Shown: one piece after another, positions 52,661 through 61,829 of the stretch
How the letters are laid out: each line of letters starts with the position of its first letter
How positions within the stretch are numbered: position 1 is the stretch's first letter
Origin: Victivallales bacterium
GTDB taxonomy: Bacteria > Verrucomicrobiota > Lentisphaeria > Oligosphaerales > Oligosphaeraceae
Length of the DNA stretch: 64,000 bases
Direction of reading: 5' to 3'
Assembly: GCA_017554445.1 (NCBI GenBank)
Contig: JAFZIJ010000081.1
Span: 1 to 64,000 of the forward strand
Made by a program: the position numbers and the translations under genes
Notes under the pieces: model-generated
Databases searched by the model: none
The model's input: only the letters and a program-made list of their open reading frames with translations
What the model was told of the DNA's origin: nothing

Positions 52661-55600
52661 CTACCACCGCATATCCGCATAGGGATCATCACGGTTGACG
52701 CGTTTATCCGTGTAGAGGAGAGCTGGGTCGGCCATTTGGGGATCCGGGCCGAAGTAAGCCGTCCATGATACGCCTGATTCAATGCCGCAATTGGCGAGAA
52801 CGATGGTCAGCAGACGTTCCGTCTTGACGCGTGTAAAGACCATGTCCTTCCGCCATTCCGGATCGAAATCTTCCGCGGCGGCGGAGAGCCAGACGATGCG
52901 GCCTTTTTCAATTGGAATATCTGCGATGACGCCTGTGTCGCTCTTCCAGCCGTCGTAGGTAATTTCGCTGACGACAGGGACTTCCAGCTTGCGGCGCCAA
53001 TGGATTTCGGCGGGCGAAACACCTGCGAAAACGGCGGGAAGGCGTGTGGAATCCAGATGGTTCTTCCAATGCGTCTCCTGCTTGACGGCGAAGCGGTTGC
53101 CAGTGGCGGCAACCAAAGCCTGCGCGTCTTCCGTGGAAAGGCCTGAAGCGACGATGGTTCCGCCGAAGATGAGGTAATCCTTCAGGGCTTCTCCAGCCTT
53201 TTCAATCTGCGGTTTGCAGCCGCGTTTCAGAAGCATAACCGTTTGTTGGGGCTTCTGCGGAATGGCGTTGATGTCAGCCATGATGCCTTGCTTGTATGTG
53301 GAAGGCGACATCGCGTAGGCGGCGAGATTCGTGAAAATCTTGTCAGCGACGGCGTCTTTTGCGATACGATCCGTGATGTCCAATTGGCAGAAAATCATAC
53401 GGCCGTTACCGCTAAATGTCTCCCAGAGAGCCATGTAGCGAAGATCAAAACCTGTATCAACTAGTGGATGGACACTGGTCTGATGCGGCTTTTCAACGAT
53501 GGTCGAAGCGACGACGCCGAGTTGCGAGCAGCGCCAGACGCGTTTCCAACGTTGGTCCGCATCAAGACTTTTGGGCGGTCCGGCAAGCGGGCCGAGCGAC
53601 GTCGCGCCGCGCCAATCGGCGAGATCTTCGTTGACCAAACCGTTCAGAATGGCGTGGTTCGGCTGGCGGATCCAGAGCTGCCGTGAGCCTGGCGTAAAGG
53701 CGCGGAAACCAAAGGATGTAAACAGAGCTTTGGCGTTCTGTTCAAAGACGATGACCGTCAATCCGCGATCGACTAGTCTAGGCAAGTCCTTCAATGCAGG
53801 AGCGTTGCAAACATTGTCCAACGATTCACAGCCGATGGCGAGGACTTGGAGATCACGCGGCAATGGCTTGTCTGGATCGAGTTTTGGTATCTTGATGCCC
53901 ATGCGTGAGAAGGCATCCGTCGTCTTGCCTGCAACATCCAGCAACCCCCATGACGGGAAGGCTGTGTTCCGTTTGACACGGGCCGGATAGAACTGAATGG
54001 CGAACGGTTTCACATCAAGCCAATTGTCTTTTGCTTTTATACTGGCGACATGCTTGGCTTTTACGGTGGCGACGAGCTTCGCCTCCGAACGGCCATTGAC
54101 TTTCGGAGCGGTGAAACGGATTTGCGAGGCACCGGATTCACCGGGCTGGACGACGACATCTTCCTGTCCATTTGCAATTTTCTGACCGTCCATGACACAT
54201 TCCCATTTGACATTGAATGTCATGGGATAGCGGTTGTCGTTGAGCAGGATGACAGATTTTTCGACGGATTCACCCGTGCGGAACGTGTGGTCTTGTGCAA
54301 ACCACTGATCGTCCGGACCGCCGATGTAGGCATAGAGCGGAGCGAGAAGTTGCGGCATGACTTTGCCGCGCAACGTCGGCTGGAAGTATTCCGCTTCTTC
54401 GGGGCGCCCAAGATCGTGGAGGGTACGGATTTCGCCGCCGCCGCCTTGATCATAGACCCACTGTGAACAATCATAGCCGGGTCTCTGGAGATTCGCCCAG
54501 TCCGTATTAAGCGGAACAGACGGAGGAAGTTGTCCAACAGATCCGGGGGCTGATTTCTTGATGAGACGCCGCCAGCAGTTCTCCCACGCGTTGACACCGC
54601 CGGAAATGCCCCATGTACGCCATGCTGGGATGAGGATTTCATAGACGCGTGATGAGCAGATGTCGAGAATCGGCGGATAGTTGTAGCAGAAATAGGGGTA
54701 GGATGAATACCAGACTTTTCTCTGCTGATGCCACTGGCGGGAGAGATAATCGACATAGTCGTCCTCTTCCAGATCGTAGGCTTTTTCGCCGAGCTGGATG
54801 GCGCCGTATTCAGTCATAACCGGTTCATTGGCCCACCATTGACGTGGATCGCGCATCTGGAAGTCGCCTGGATAAGGGATGGCGTGTTCGACCATGAACA
54901 ACGGCTTGTCGCCGTTCTGAGCCCAGACGCGCAGCCATTCGCGGAGATCCTGCTGTTCCGGCCAGCCAAGATAGTTATTTAACGTATAGAGTTCACCGAT
55001 CTTACCGCATGCGTGGTTATAGGTGGGACGGGTCGGATCAAGCATGCGGACGAAAGCGTTCGACTTGAGCATGGCGTATTCCTTCTTGACGGAAGGGGAA
55101 TCGGGATTGAAATCCATCTTGCCGTCGAGCAGAAGCGGATTTTGGTCTTGTGCATAGCAGTTGCCGTTCATGTTCATACGCCACATGACGAGTGACGGAT
55201 GGTTGATGACGCGGCGGACATCATGCTCGGCATGTTTGGTCCAATCATTCCATGCACGCGGTTCGTCAATGTCGCTGAAGAAGCCTGTGACGGGCAGCGG
55301 GCCAAGGCCGACGAGCATTCCTTCTTCATCACAAACTTCTAGGATATAGGGATTTGCGTCCGGTTTGCCGGGAAATGTCGAGTCTTCGATATAGACATAG
55401 TTGTAACTTGCAGCCATGGCCTTTTTAATCCAATGGCGCATGGCTTCCTTCGTATGCCAGTTGCCTTTGAAGGGCCAGTAGGCACATGGCTTCAAATTGA
55501 ACTTTATCCCGTTCAAGTAGAAGTATTTGCCATTGATTTTGAAATCGCGGAAACCAAAACGGATAGGTATCGTCTGATCCATGAGATCAACGCCTTTGAA

Positions 55601-56959
55601 GCAGGAAAGCGTCATCGTGTAGAGCTTCGGATTGGCGGGTTCCCACAGGACGGCGTCCTGCCATTTGTCCTTCGCGACGATTTGATCGCCCAACACTTTT
55701 CCGTTGATGGATTTGACGATTTTGTCGCCGTCATGGATGTCAAACCGCCACAGGAGGTCATCATTCGTCCTTTTGGTAAGGTTGGTCTTGACGGTGATGG
55801 TCTTCTCTGCCGTGTCCGTAATGATTGTGCAATCGTCGAACGTGTTTTCCTTCGGGAGGGAGCGAAGGAAAACATCACCGTTGATGCTAGTGGGCTGCTG
55901 AGTTGAACGCTTGATAACTCGAGGGAGGATGTTCACGGCGTTAATCGACTGCACAAACACACAGATTGGAAGAACTTGTCCAGGAACGACATATTCCGTG
56001 ACGTCCAACGAACCACCCTGGTAGCCAAGTTCGCCGATCTTCTTGTCGTTGCAGAACACGATGGCGTTTGTCGTCAATCTTTCAAAATCGAGTAAGATAC
56101 GGCGATTTTCCCAGAATTTCGGAATCATGATGTCACGGCGATACCATGCGAAATGCCTTCCGGCGGGATTTTCGCGGCCCGGATCGTCGTCATGGTAGAA
56201 AACGCCTTCATTCTTGAGGGCGGGCACTTTGGCGAAGCCCCATTTGTCATCTGCGGGAAGCGGTGGATCCTTGACGATCGGGCGGTCGACTTTGACGATC
56301 CGCAGATTGTCAAACCAAACCGTTCCTTTGACGCCGGTCTGCTTGCCGCGGTTGCGGCAGGCAATGAGCTTGATTTCTTTCGTATCGGCGGGGAGGCTGA
56401 TTTCAATGTCAAGCGTCTGCCATTTGTCAGAGAAGGGAATCTCCTTGCTGAGATGGCAGAAGTACTGCCAATGGCGTGAATCCTGTATTTCAATCTGAAT
56501 GGTTCCGATTTTAACTTGATTGAGGACATCGAGACGGACGTTCAGCTTGGTCTGCGACGGGATGTTTTTAAGCATCGTGTGGACGTGATAAAGATTCTCG
56601 TTCGGCGGAATGTCGAGATCGACTTTCAGGGCGCCATTGCCGGCCGTATGCTGCGACGGGTCGTATGACGCTTGGATAGTGCCATGGGCAGGGTCGCTGA
56701 TGACCCAGCGGTCCATGGATTCCGGGCCTGTCATCTTCAGCTCATGAACGGTATCGAGAATAACTTCATCTTGGTACTGCGAGGCTGAGCGGAACTGCCA
56801 TAAGCCATTGATGCAAACGGTTTCACGCAAGGCGGAAGACGTCTTCCACGCCTTCTCGTAGCTCCATTCGGGATAGGCGCCTTCAGGCAACGGCGGCGTG
56901 AAGGCGGAAACGACCATCAATGCGGAAAGAAATGAAAGCAATGAAATTTTTTTGTTCAT
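52661..56959 (-). CDS. Secreted GH2-like giant protein with altered active-site motif
   Basis: 1432 residues. Signal peptide 1-19. GH2-type layout: N-terminal jelly-roll with an inserted carbohydrate-binding-like segment (about 70-225, VWFDNLRIVKV), second sandwich (about 370-470), barrel from about 470 (FRDFKINGKYFYLNGIKF). The NHPS-x-V-x-W motif is present (586-593), but the Asn-Glu that follows it in GH2 enzymes reads Met597-Asn598, so the acid/base Glu is apparently missing. A candidate nucleophile remains at E691 (PLFMVEHA). The C-terminal half contains further Ig-like and glutamine-amidotransferase-like segments. It may use another residue, or bind rather than cleave. An intrinsic terminator follows. 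Confidence 0.72.
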   Translation of the reverse strand: MNKKISLLSFLSALMVVSAFTPPLPEGAYPEWSYEKAWKTSSALRETVCINGLWQFRSASQYQDEVILDTVHELKMTGPESMDRWVISDPAHGTIQASYDPSQHTAGNGALKVDLDIPPNENLYHVHTMLKNIPSQTKLNVRLDVLNQVKIGTIQIEIQDSRHWQYFCHLSKEIPFSDKWQTLDIEISLPADTKEIKLIACRNRGKQTGVKGTVWFDNLRIVKVDRPIVKDPPLPADDKWGFAKVPALKNEGVFYHDDDPGRENPAGRHFAWYRRDIMIPKFWENRRILLDFERLTTNAIVFCNDKKIGELGYQGGSLDVTEYVVPGQVLPICVFVQSINAVNILPRVIKRSTQQPTSINGDVFLRSLPKENTFDDCTIITDTAEKTITVKTNLTKRTNDDLLWRFDIHDGDKIVKSINGKVLGDQIVAKDKWQDAVLWEPANPKLYTMTLSCFKGVDLMDQTIPIRFGFRDFKINGKYFYLNGIKFNLKPCAYWPFKGNWHTKEAMRHWIKKAMAASYNYVYIEDSTFPGKPDANPYILEVCDEEGMLVGLGPLPVTGFFSDIDEPRAWNDWTKHAEHDVRRVINHPSLVMWRMNMNGNCYAQDQNPLLLDGKMDFNPDSPSVKKEYAMLKSNAFVRMLDPTRPTYNHACGKIGELYTLNNYLGWPEQQDLREWLRVWAQNGDKPLFMVEHAIPYPGDFQMRDPRQWWANEPVMTEYGAIQLGEKAYDLEEDDYVDYLSRQWHQQRKVWYSSYPYFCYNYPPILDICSSRVYEILIPAWRTWGISGGVNAWENCWRRLIKKSAPGSVGQLPPSVPLNTDWANLQRPGYDCSQWVYDQGGGGEIRTLHDLGRPEEAEYFQPTLRGKVMPQLLAPLYAYIGGPDDQWFAQDHTFRTGESVEKSVILLNDNRYPMTFNVKWECVMDGQKIANGQEDVVVQPGESGASQIRFTAPKVNGRSEAKLVATVKAKHVASIKAKDNWLDVKPFAIQFYPARVKRNTAFPSWGLLDVAGKTTDAFSRMGIKIPKLDPDKPLPRDLQVLAIGCESLDNVCNAPALKDLPRLVDRGLTVIVFEQNAKALFTSFGFRAFTPGSRQLWIRQPNHAILNGLVNEDLADWRGATSLGPLAGPPKSLDADQRWKRVWRCSQLGVVASTIVEKPHQTSVHPLVDTGFDLRYMALWETFSGNGRMIFCQLDITDRIAKDAVADKIFTNLAAYAMSPSTYKQGIMADINAIPQKPQQTVMLLKRGCKPQIEKAGEALKDYLIFGGTIVASGLSTEDAQALVAATGNRFAVKQETHWKNHLDSTRLPAVFAGVSPAEIHWRRKLEVPVVSEITYDGWKSDTGVIADIPIEKGRIVWLSAAAEDFDPEWRKDMVFTRVKTERLLTIVLANCGIESGVSWTAYFGPDPQMADPALLYTDKRVNRDDPYADMRW

Positions 56960-57013
56960 AAGACAGATGATGTTCTAAGTGAAAAATAATGATAAAACCG
57001 TAAAAATCCTTCA

Positions 57014-57049
57014 CTAGAAGCTCTAGAGACTCTAGAAAATCTAGAGAGG
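57014..57049. repeat. 9-bp repeat array with CTAGA core, 4 copies
   Basis: CTAGA at 57014, 57023, 57032 and 57041, exactly 9 bp apart. It is the same design as the CTGGA arrays with G replaced by A, in the gap between the GH2-like start and the aldo/keto reductase stop. Confidence 0.85.
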
Positions 57050-57063
57050 TTGGAAGAGAAAGT

Positions 57064-58305
57064 TCAATTCTGCTTGACTTCTTCTTCGACTTTCTTCAGC
57101 AGTGTGGGGATTTGCAGCTGCTGCGGGCATTTCTTGAGGCAGGATTCGCATTCAACGCAGGAATCCACGCGGGCATCGTCCGGAATGCCGTTGTAGCCAT
57201 TCTTGAACTGCCACTTGTTGTGGTTGAGTTTGAATTGGTTATAGAGTCCGAAGATGGTTGAGATTTCGACGCCGGCGGGGCAGGGCATGCAGTAGCGGCA
57301 GCCTGTGCAGGGGATGGCGCCCGCCTTGCGGTAGGCCTGGACGGCTTCGTCGAGAACTTTGCGTTCGTCATCGGTGAGTGGCTTGAATTCGGAGAACGTC
57401 TTGATGTTTTCTTCAAGATGCTCCATTTTCGTCATGCCGGAGAGAATGGTGAGGACGTTGGGCAGGGAGGCGACGAAACGGAACGCCCAGGCGGCGGTCG
57501 TCAGATTCGGATTGGCCTTCTTGAGAATGTCGTTCGCTTCCTGTGAAAGCGTTGCAAGTGCACCACCGCGAAGCGGCTCCATGATGACGACGGGGATGTT
57601 GCGCTCCGTGAGAATCTCATACTGTTCACGGGAATGGTAGAGTTCCCAGTCGAGAATGTTCAACTGGATCTGCGCGAAATCCCATGGGTAGGCGGAGGCG
57701 ATTTTCTTGAGGTTTTCGAATTTGTCATGGAAGGAGAAACCGATCTTGCGGACTTTGCCTTCGGCCTTCTTTTTCTGGAGAAAGTCCCACACATGGAGCT
57801 TAGTGGCCGTTTTCCAAACATTTGCGTTCATGTTGTGGAAGAGATAGAAGTCGAAGTAATCCGCTTTGCAACGTTCAAGCTGTTCATTGAAAATGCGTTC
57901 CACATCCGCTTCCGTTTTGCAGAGGCCGACGGGCATCTTGCTGGTCAGATAATAGGAATCGCGCGGAAACTTCGGAAGGATGTCACCGCAGAACTTTTCG
58001 GACTGGCCTTTATGGTAGAAATAGGCGGTGTCGAAATAGTTGATACCAGCTTCAAGTGCGCGTTTGACAAGGGCTTCGGCCTTTTCGTAGTCAATTTGGT
58101 CTCCTTGGGTGGGGAGACGCATCATGCCGTAACCGAGCAGCGGGACGGAGATATCCGTATTGCGCAGCGTGCGGCGTGCCACCTGCGGGCCGTTGGAGAG
58201 TGACGACACTTTATTGAGCTTCGGAGCTTCCTGCGCGACTAGCGATGTCACTTGCGTGGCGGCGGCTGAGGCGATGGCGGTTTTAAGGAAATCACGTCTG
58301 TTCAT
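57064..58305 (-). CDS. Aldo/keto reductase with C-terminal 4Fe-4S ferredoxin domain
   Basis: 413 residues. RR leader MNRRDFLKTAIASAAATQ (Tat-like). AKR barrel with the tetrad D92, Y97, K123 and H157 (YFDTAYFYHKG, TSKMP, LFHNMN). The C-terminal part carries two Cys clusters, CTGCRYCMPCPAGV and CVECESCLKKCPQQLQIP, giving probably two 4Fe-4S centres. The gene overlaps the polyferredoxin stop by 4 bp, so electrons probably pass between the two. Substrate unknown. Confidence 0.85.
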   Translation of the reverse strand: MNRRDFLKTAIASAAATQVTSLVAQEAPKLNKVSSLSNGPQVARRTLRNTDISVPLLGYGMMRLPTQGDQIDYEKAEALVKRALEAGINYFDTAYFYHKGQSEKFCGDILPKFPRDSYYLTSKMPVGLCKTEADVERIFNEQLERCKADYFDFYLFHNMNANVWKTATKLHVWDFLQKKKAEGKVRKIGFSFHDKFENLKKIASAYPWDFAQIQLNILDWELYHSREQYEILTERNIPVVIMEPLRGGALATLSQEANDILKKANPNLTTAAWAFRFVASLPNVLTILSGMTKMEHLEENIKTFSEFKPLTDDERKVLDEAVQAYRKAGAIPCTGCRYCMPCPAGVEISTIFGLYNQFKLNHNKWQFKNGYNGIPDDARVDSCVECESCLKKCPQQLQIPTLLKKVEEEVKQN

Positions 58306-59885
58306 TCTGTTTCAACTCCTTCTTGTTTGGGGATTGGGGATACGGTGATGGTTTTGTTTGGACAGATGGCTTGGCATGCGCCGCAACCGATACATAAATC
58401 TTTCGTCAATTTCGGGGCTCCGGTCTTTCGGAGGGTAATGGCCTTCGTCGGGCAGACTTCCGCGCATTTGCCGCATGGCTCGTCATCACGGAACACCTTG
58501 CAGTTCTTGTAGTTGATGGCGGCCTGCGCGATGCGGAGCTTCTGTTTTTCCGCAAGCGGGACAGGTATAATGGCACCCGTCGGGCAGATTTGCGAACAGC
58601 GGTTACAATCGTAGCCGCAATGGCTGTCTTCAAGATTCAGCGTCACGAAGCCATATCCTGTTGGCGACGGCTTGATGATCTTGGACGGACAGTTATGGAC
58701 GCAAAGCAAACAGGCCGTGCATCTTGACGCAAAACGCGACACATCGCCTGCACCAGGCGGGAGAATGAACTGCGGCTTGGCTTCTGCGGCATCTTCATCA
58801 TCTCCTTCCGCAGAAACTGCTGAAGTTTTCGCATCAAGCAACTGCTTCAGATAATGCTTGCCGACGGCTGCACTGACGCCAAGTCCAATCAGACCGACTG
58901 GAATGGAAAGCAGCAGTTCGCGTTTCGCCATGTAAGGCGTGGAAGGCCGAGATTCGTGCTGTTCATCCATGGGCTTGGCATCTTCCTGTGGTGCAGGTTG
59001 TTGGACGGCAACAGGACGCCCAAAATGGATGGCCCCCATAGCGCAGGCACCAAGGCAGTTCAGACAACGGACGCAGCGTGCGTTGTCGATACGGTGGTTC
59101 TCTAGGTCAATGCACCCTGCGTTGCAGGCTTTGACGCAACGGCCGCATTTAACGCATTTTCCCGAGATGGAAAGTTTGAACAGACCGATTCTGGAGACGA
59201 TGCCAAGCATCGTTCCAACAGGGCAGATCGCGTTGCAGAACAAACGCTTACGCCAAAGGGCGGCACCGATGATGACGATGACAGGCAAGATGGCGCCAAT
59301 GCCGTAGGACGACAGAAGACATCCTTTGGAGCAATTGTTTTCGGGAACATCAATTTTCGCTTCAGCGACACTTTTTTCCTCTTCTTCTGATTCATCGTTG
59401 TCATCTTTTTCAGCAGCGGCTTCATCTGATTTTTCAACAACGGCGGCTTTCGGTTGATTCCATGCGGCGAAGGGACGACCAAAATTAGAATACGGGTCTA
59501 ACATCTTGAAACCTAATGTCCAGCCGATGGCCAGCAGGCCGATGACAACACCCAGACAGATCGCCCGCGGGAATGCGAGATGTTTCGGCAATGGTTTGCC
59601 TTTCCGTCTGGACAGGAAAGCGACGATGTCCTGCGAAATGCCCAAGGGGCAGATGACAGAGCAGTAGAAACGTCCGAACAACAATGTGATAAGCAGGATG
59701 ACGATAAATGTCACCAGTGTGCCGACGGAAAACGCGGCGATGGTTTTCATCAGCGACGGCGCGGCCTGGATTTTCAGCAATACAGTTGCAGGCTGAAGCA
59801 GTCCGATAAACGCCAACGTAATGAGAATGAACACAATGGCGGCGATTCCGACACGGATTCTTTTAGGGGTGTTGTTCTTTTTCAT
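58302..59885 (-). CDS. Membrane polyferredoxin (NapH/RnfC-type 4Fe-4S protein)
   Basis: 527 residues from ATG 59885 (MKKNNTPKRIRVG); the frame opens earlier, but that part overlaps the DUF2752 gene. N-terminal membrane segments with FGRFYCSVICPLG and a second RLFCNAICPVG, both NapH-like. An acidic low-complexity linker (about 140-170) sits between. About six Cys clusters follow: CVKCGRCVKAC, CVRCLNCLGAC, CTACLLCVHNC, CNRCSQIC, CGKCAEVC and CIGCGACQAIC. It probably carries electrons across or along the membrane to the overlapping aldo/keto reductase. Confidence 0.82.
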   Translation of the reverse strand: MKKNNTPKRIRVGIAAIVFILITLAFIGLLQPATVLLKIQAAPSLMKTIAAFSVGTLVTFIVILLITLLFGRFYCSVICPLGISQDIVAFLSRRKGKPLPKHLAFPRAICLGVVIGLLAIGWTLGFKMLDPYSNFGRPFAAWNQPKAAVVEKSDEAAAEKDDNDESEEEEKSVAEAKIDVPENNCSKGCLLSSYGIGAILPVIVIIGAALWRKRLFCNAICPVGTMLGIVSRIGLFKLSISGKCVKCGRCVKACNAGCIDLENHRIDNARCVRCLNCLGACAMGAIHFGRPVAVQQPAPQEDAKPMDEQHESRPSTPYMAKRELLLSIPVGLIGLGVSAAVGKHYLKQLLDAKTSAVSAEGDDEDAAEAKPQFILPPGAGDVSRFASRCTACLLCVHNCPSKIIKPSPTGYGFVTLNLEDSHCGYDCNRCSQICPTGAIIPVPLAEKQKLRIAQAAINYKNCKVFRDDEPCGKCAEVCPTKAITLRKTGAPKLTKDLCIGCGACQAICPNKTITVSPIPKQEGVETE

Positions 59886-59886
59886 G

Positions 59887-60282
59887 TCAGTAGGTGGCTG
59901 GCGGAGCCAACAGAGTAAATGGATAGAAAGGGAGGTTCCGGCAGATGAAGAACAGGATGAAAACAGTGGCGACTGTGATCGCGAACGGCTTGTTGTATTG
60001 GAGCTTGGGATACTTCCAAATGAGCAGAGTGCAGACACCCATAGGAAACAGGATGGCGTTGTAGCGTATGGCTTTGAGCGGATGGCCATGGAGCAATGCG
60101 TGGACGGCTCGCGTGCCTCCGCAGCCCGGACAGTGCATGCCTGTGACTTCATGGAACGGACAACGCGGCATGAACCGCTGGATGGAGTTGCCCGGCTCCA
60201 TGGCGTAAACAGCCGCCAAGGCCGCGTTCATGAGAATCACGGCAGGTATGGTGAGGATCAGTTGTTTACGTGACAGTTTCAT
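59887..60282 (-). CDS. DUF2752 membrane protein
   Basis: 131 residues, three to four hydrophobic segments. The family signature is clear: RCPFHEVTGMHCPGCGGTRA, a leucine-rich stretch and a conserved N (RYNAILFP). Function unknown; such genes often neighbour CD225/dispanin-like genes, as here. The polyferredoxin starts 1 bp after its stop. Confidence 0.8.
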   Translation of the reverse strand: MKLSRKQLILTIPAVILMNAALAAVYAMEPGNSIQRFMPRCPFHEVTGMHCPGCGGTRAVHALLHGHPLKAIRYNAILFPMGVCTLLIWKYPKLQYNKPFAITVATVFILFFICRNLPFYPFTLLAPPATY

Positions 60283-60292
60283 TTGTCAATAA

Positions 60293-61756
60293 TCAATTTT
60301 GAGATTGCTGTTTCGACCGCCGTTGCTTTCTTTGCTCTTCCCATGTGTTTTCGAATTCAATTTTGTTCTGTTCAAATGATTTATTTAATTCTTCCGTCTT
60401 CTTCTTGAATTCCGCTTTTTTCTTCTCTAATTCTTCAATTATTTCTTTACTTAATATTTCTTTATTATCGGATGACTGCGGTTGGATATCGAGATTGACG
60501 TCGTTGTTCGATTGGTTTTGCTTGATGTTTTCCTGTATTTTTTCAACGGTTTTACTCAACTTACCGGATGATTGCGGTTGGATATCGAGCTTGACGCCGT
60601 TGTTCGATTGGTTTTGCTTGATGTTTTCCTGTATTTTTTCAACGGTTTCACTCAACTTTTTATCTTTGACTGAATCGTTCTCGACTTCCTCTTGTTGTAA
60701 AACGTCATCGTCATTAGAGATATTATCAGTTGGTATCATACTGAAAAGGACACCAGAGATAATAGAAATAATGACTGCAATTATTGTAATCTTCTTGGAA
60801 AGACTTGCATGCTTTTGGGCATTTTCAAAATCACCGCGCTTGAATTCGCCACCGGCAATCGCCGAAAGAACGATGGAGGCGATGGCTATCGGATTACAGC
60901 AGAGAATAAGAACAAGAATCGCCCAGACCAATCCAGTGCTGAAGTTGCCGTTAGTATTTGGTTGTTGTTGCGTCGGCGGTGTGAATGGCTGATAAACAGG
61001 CTGTTCTTTAATCGGCGGATTCGCCATGGGCGGAACTTGCGCCATGTTAATCGGTTGCGCCATTGGCGGCTGCTGTTGCTGATACGGCTTGCGCACGCCT
61101 GAGACAGGCTGGTTGTCGATATCCAGATTAGGCGGTAATTTTGAGCCGCTTCCGGGCTTGAAGGCCTTTGGCCGAATGGGTTGCGGTTCCTCTGTTTTCT
61201 CCGCTGGTTGTTGTGGCGCAGTCGGTTGCGGCGGCTCCGCAACGGGTGGCGCAGGTGGCGTAGGTGCAGAGGGCTGTGATGGCGTCGCAACCACTGGTAC
61301 AGGCGGAGGCGGCGGGTATATCCCTTTTGTGGTTCCTGTCAATTTTGACGCTTCTGTCGCAGTTGACGGTAGGGGAGGCGGAGTCGTGAAAGATGGCGGC
61401 GGCGGAGGAATCGCTGGCGTTGAAAGCGGCGTCGTCGGAATCGGCGGCGGAGGAGGAGTCGCTGGCGTTGAAAGCGGTGTCGTCGGAATCGGTGGAGGCG
61501 TGGCGAAAGATGGCGGCGGAGGTGGCGCAGACTGCGACACAGGCTGAGCCGTTGGAATCGGCGGAGGCGTGGAAGACAACGGTGATGAATACGATAGTCC
61601 GCTCGGCTTCGGCAACGGAGCGGACTCAGGCATGGACGATGACGGAAATTGCGTCTGTTGAGGCGATTGCGTCGTCGTTTCGACGGGCGTGCCGCAACCG
61701 CGGCAGACTTTGTCGCTTGCCGCGAGAATAAGACCACATTTTTTACAGATAGGCAT
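60293..61756 (-). CDS. Zinc-ribbon, proline-rich protein with CD225/dispanin-like membrane domain
   Basis: 487 residues. Zinc ribbon C4/C7/C18/C21. About residues 30-230 are low-complexity Pro-rich sequence, including a repeated PPPPIPTTPLSTPA unit. The CD225/dispanin-like membrane hairpin follows (TGLVWAILVLILCCNPIAIAS ... GEFKRGDFENAQKHASLSKK), then a C-terminal Gln/Asn-rich, coiled-coil-like tail containing a duplicated 32-residue unit. It stands 10 bp before the DUF2752 gene. Probably a membrane adaptor; no enzymatic role is visible. Confidence 0.75.
   Translation of the reverse strand: MPICKKCGLILAASDKVCRGCGTPVETTTQSPQQTQFPSSSMPESAPLPKPSGLSYSSPLSSTPPPIPTAQPVSQSAPPPPPSFATPPPIPTTPLSTPATPPPPPIPTTPLSTPAIPPPPPSFTTPPPLPSTATEASKLTGTTKGIYPPPPPVPVVATPSQPSAPTPPAPPVAEPPQPTAPQQPAEKTEEPQPIRPKAFKPGSGSKLPPNLDIDNQPVSGVRKPYQQQQPPMAQPINMAQVPPMANPPIKEQPVYQPFTPPTQQQPNTNGNFSTGLVWAILVLILCCNPIAIASIVLSAIAGGEFKRGDFENAQKHASLSKKITIIAVIISIISGVLFSMIPTDNISNDDDVLQQEEVENDSVKDKKLSETVEKIQENIKQNQSNNGVKLDIQPQSSGKLSKTVEKIQENIKQNQSNNDVNLDIQPQSSDNKEILSKEIIEELEKKKAEFKKKTEELNKSFEQNKIEFENTWEEQRKQRRSKQQSQN
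60471..60662 (-). repeat. Tandem 96-bp coding duplication
   Basis: Two copies 96 bp apart, from a GGATGA-CTGCGG start near 60471 and GGATGA-TTGCGG near 60567, encoding SKTVEKIQENIKQNQSNN and QPQSS twice. Few substitutions separate them, so the duplication is recent. Confidence 0.85.
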
Positions 61757-61760
61757 TTTT

Positions 61761-61829
61761 AGTGATTAGTGGTTAGTGGTTAGTGATTAGTGGTTAGTTG
61801 GGAATGCTGAATTATGAATTATGAATTAT
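61761..61829. repeat. Two 7-bp repeat arrays
   Basis: AGTGRTT in five copies (61761-61795) and GAATTAT in three copies from 61809, 61816 and 61823. They fill the gap between the heparinase-like stop (61826) and the zinc-ribbon gene, the second one running into the stop codon. Confidence 0.88.
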
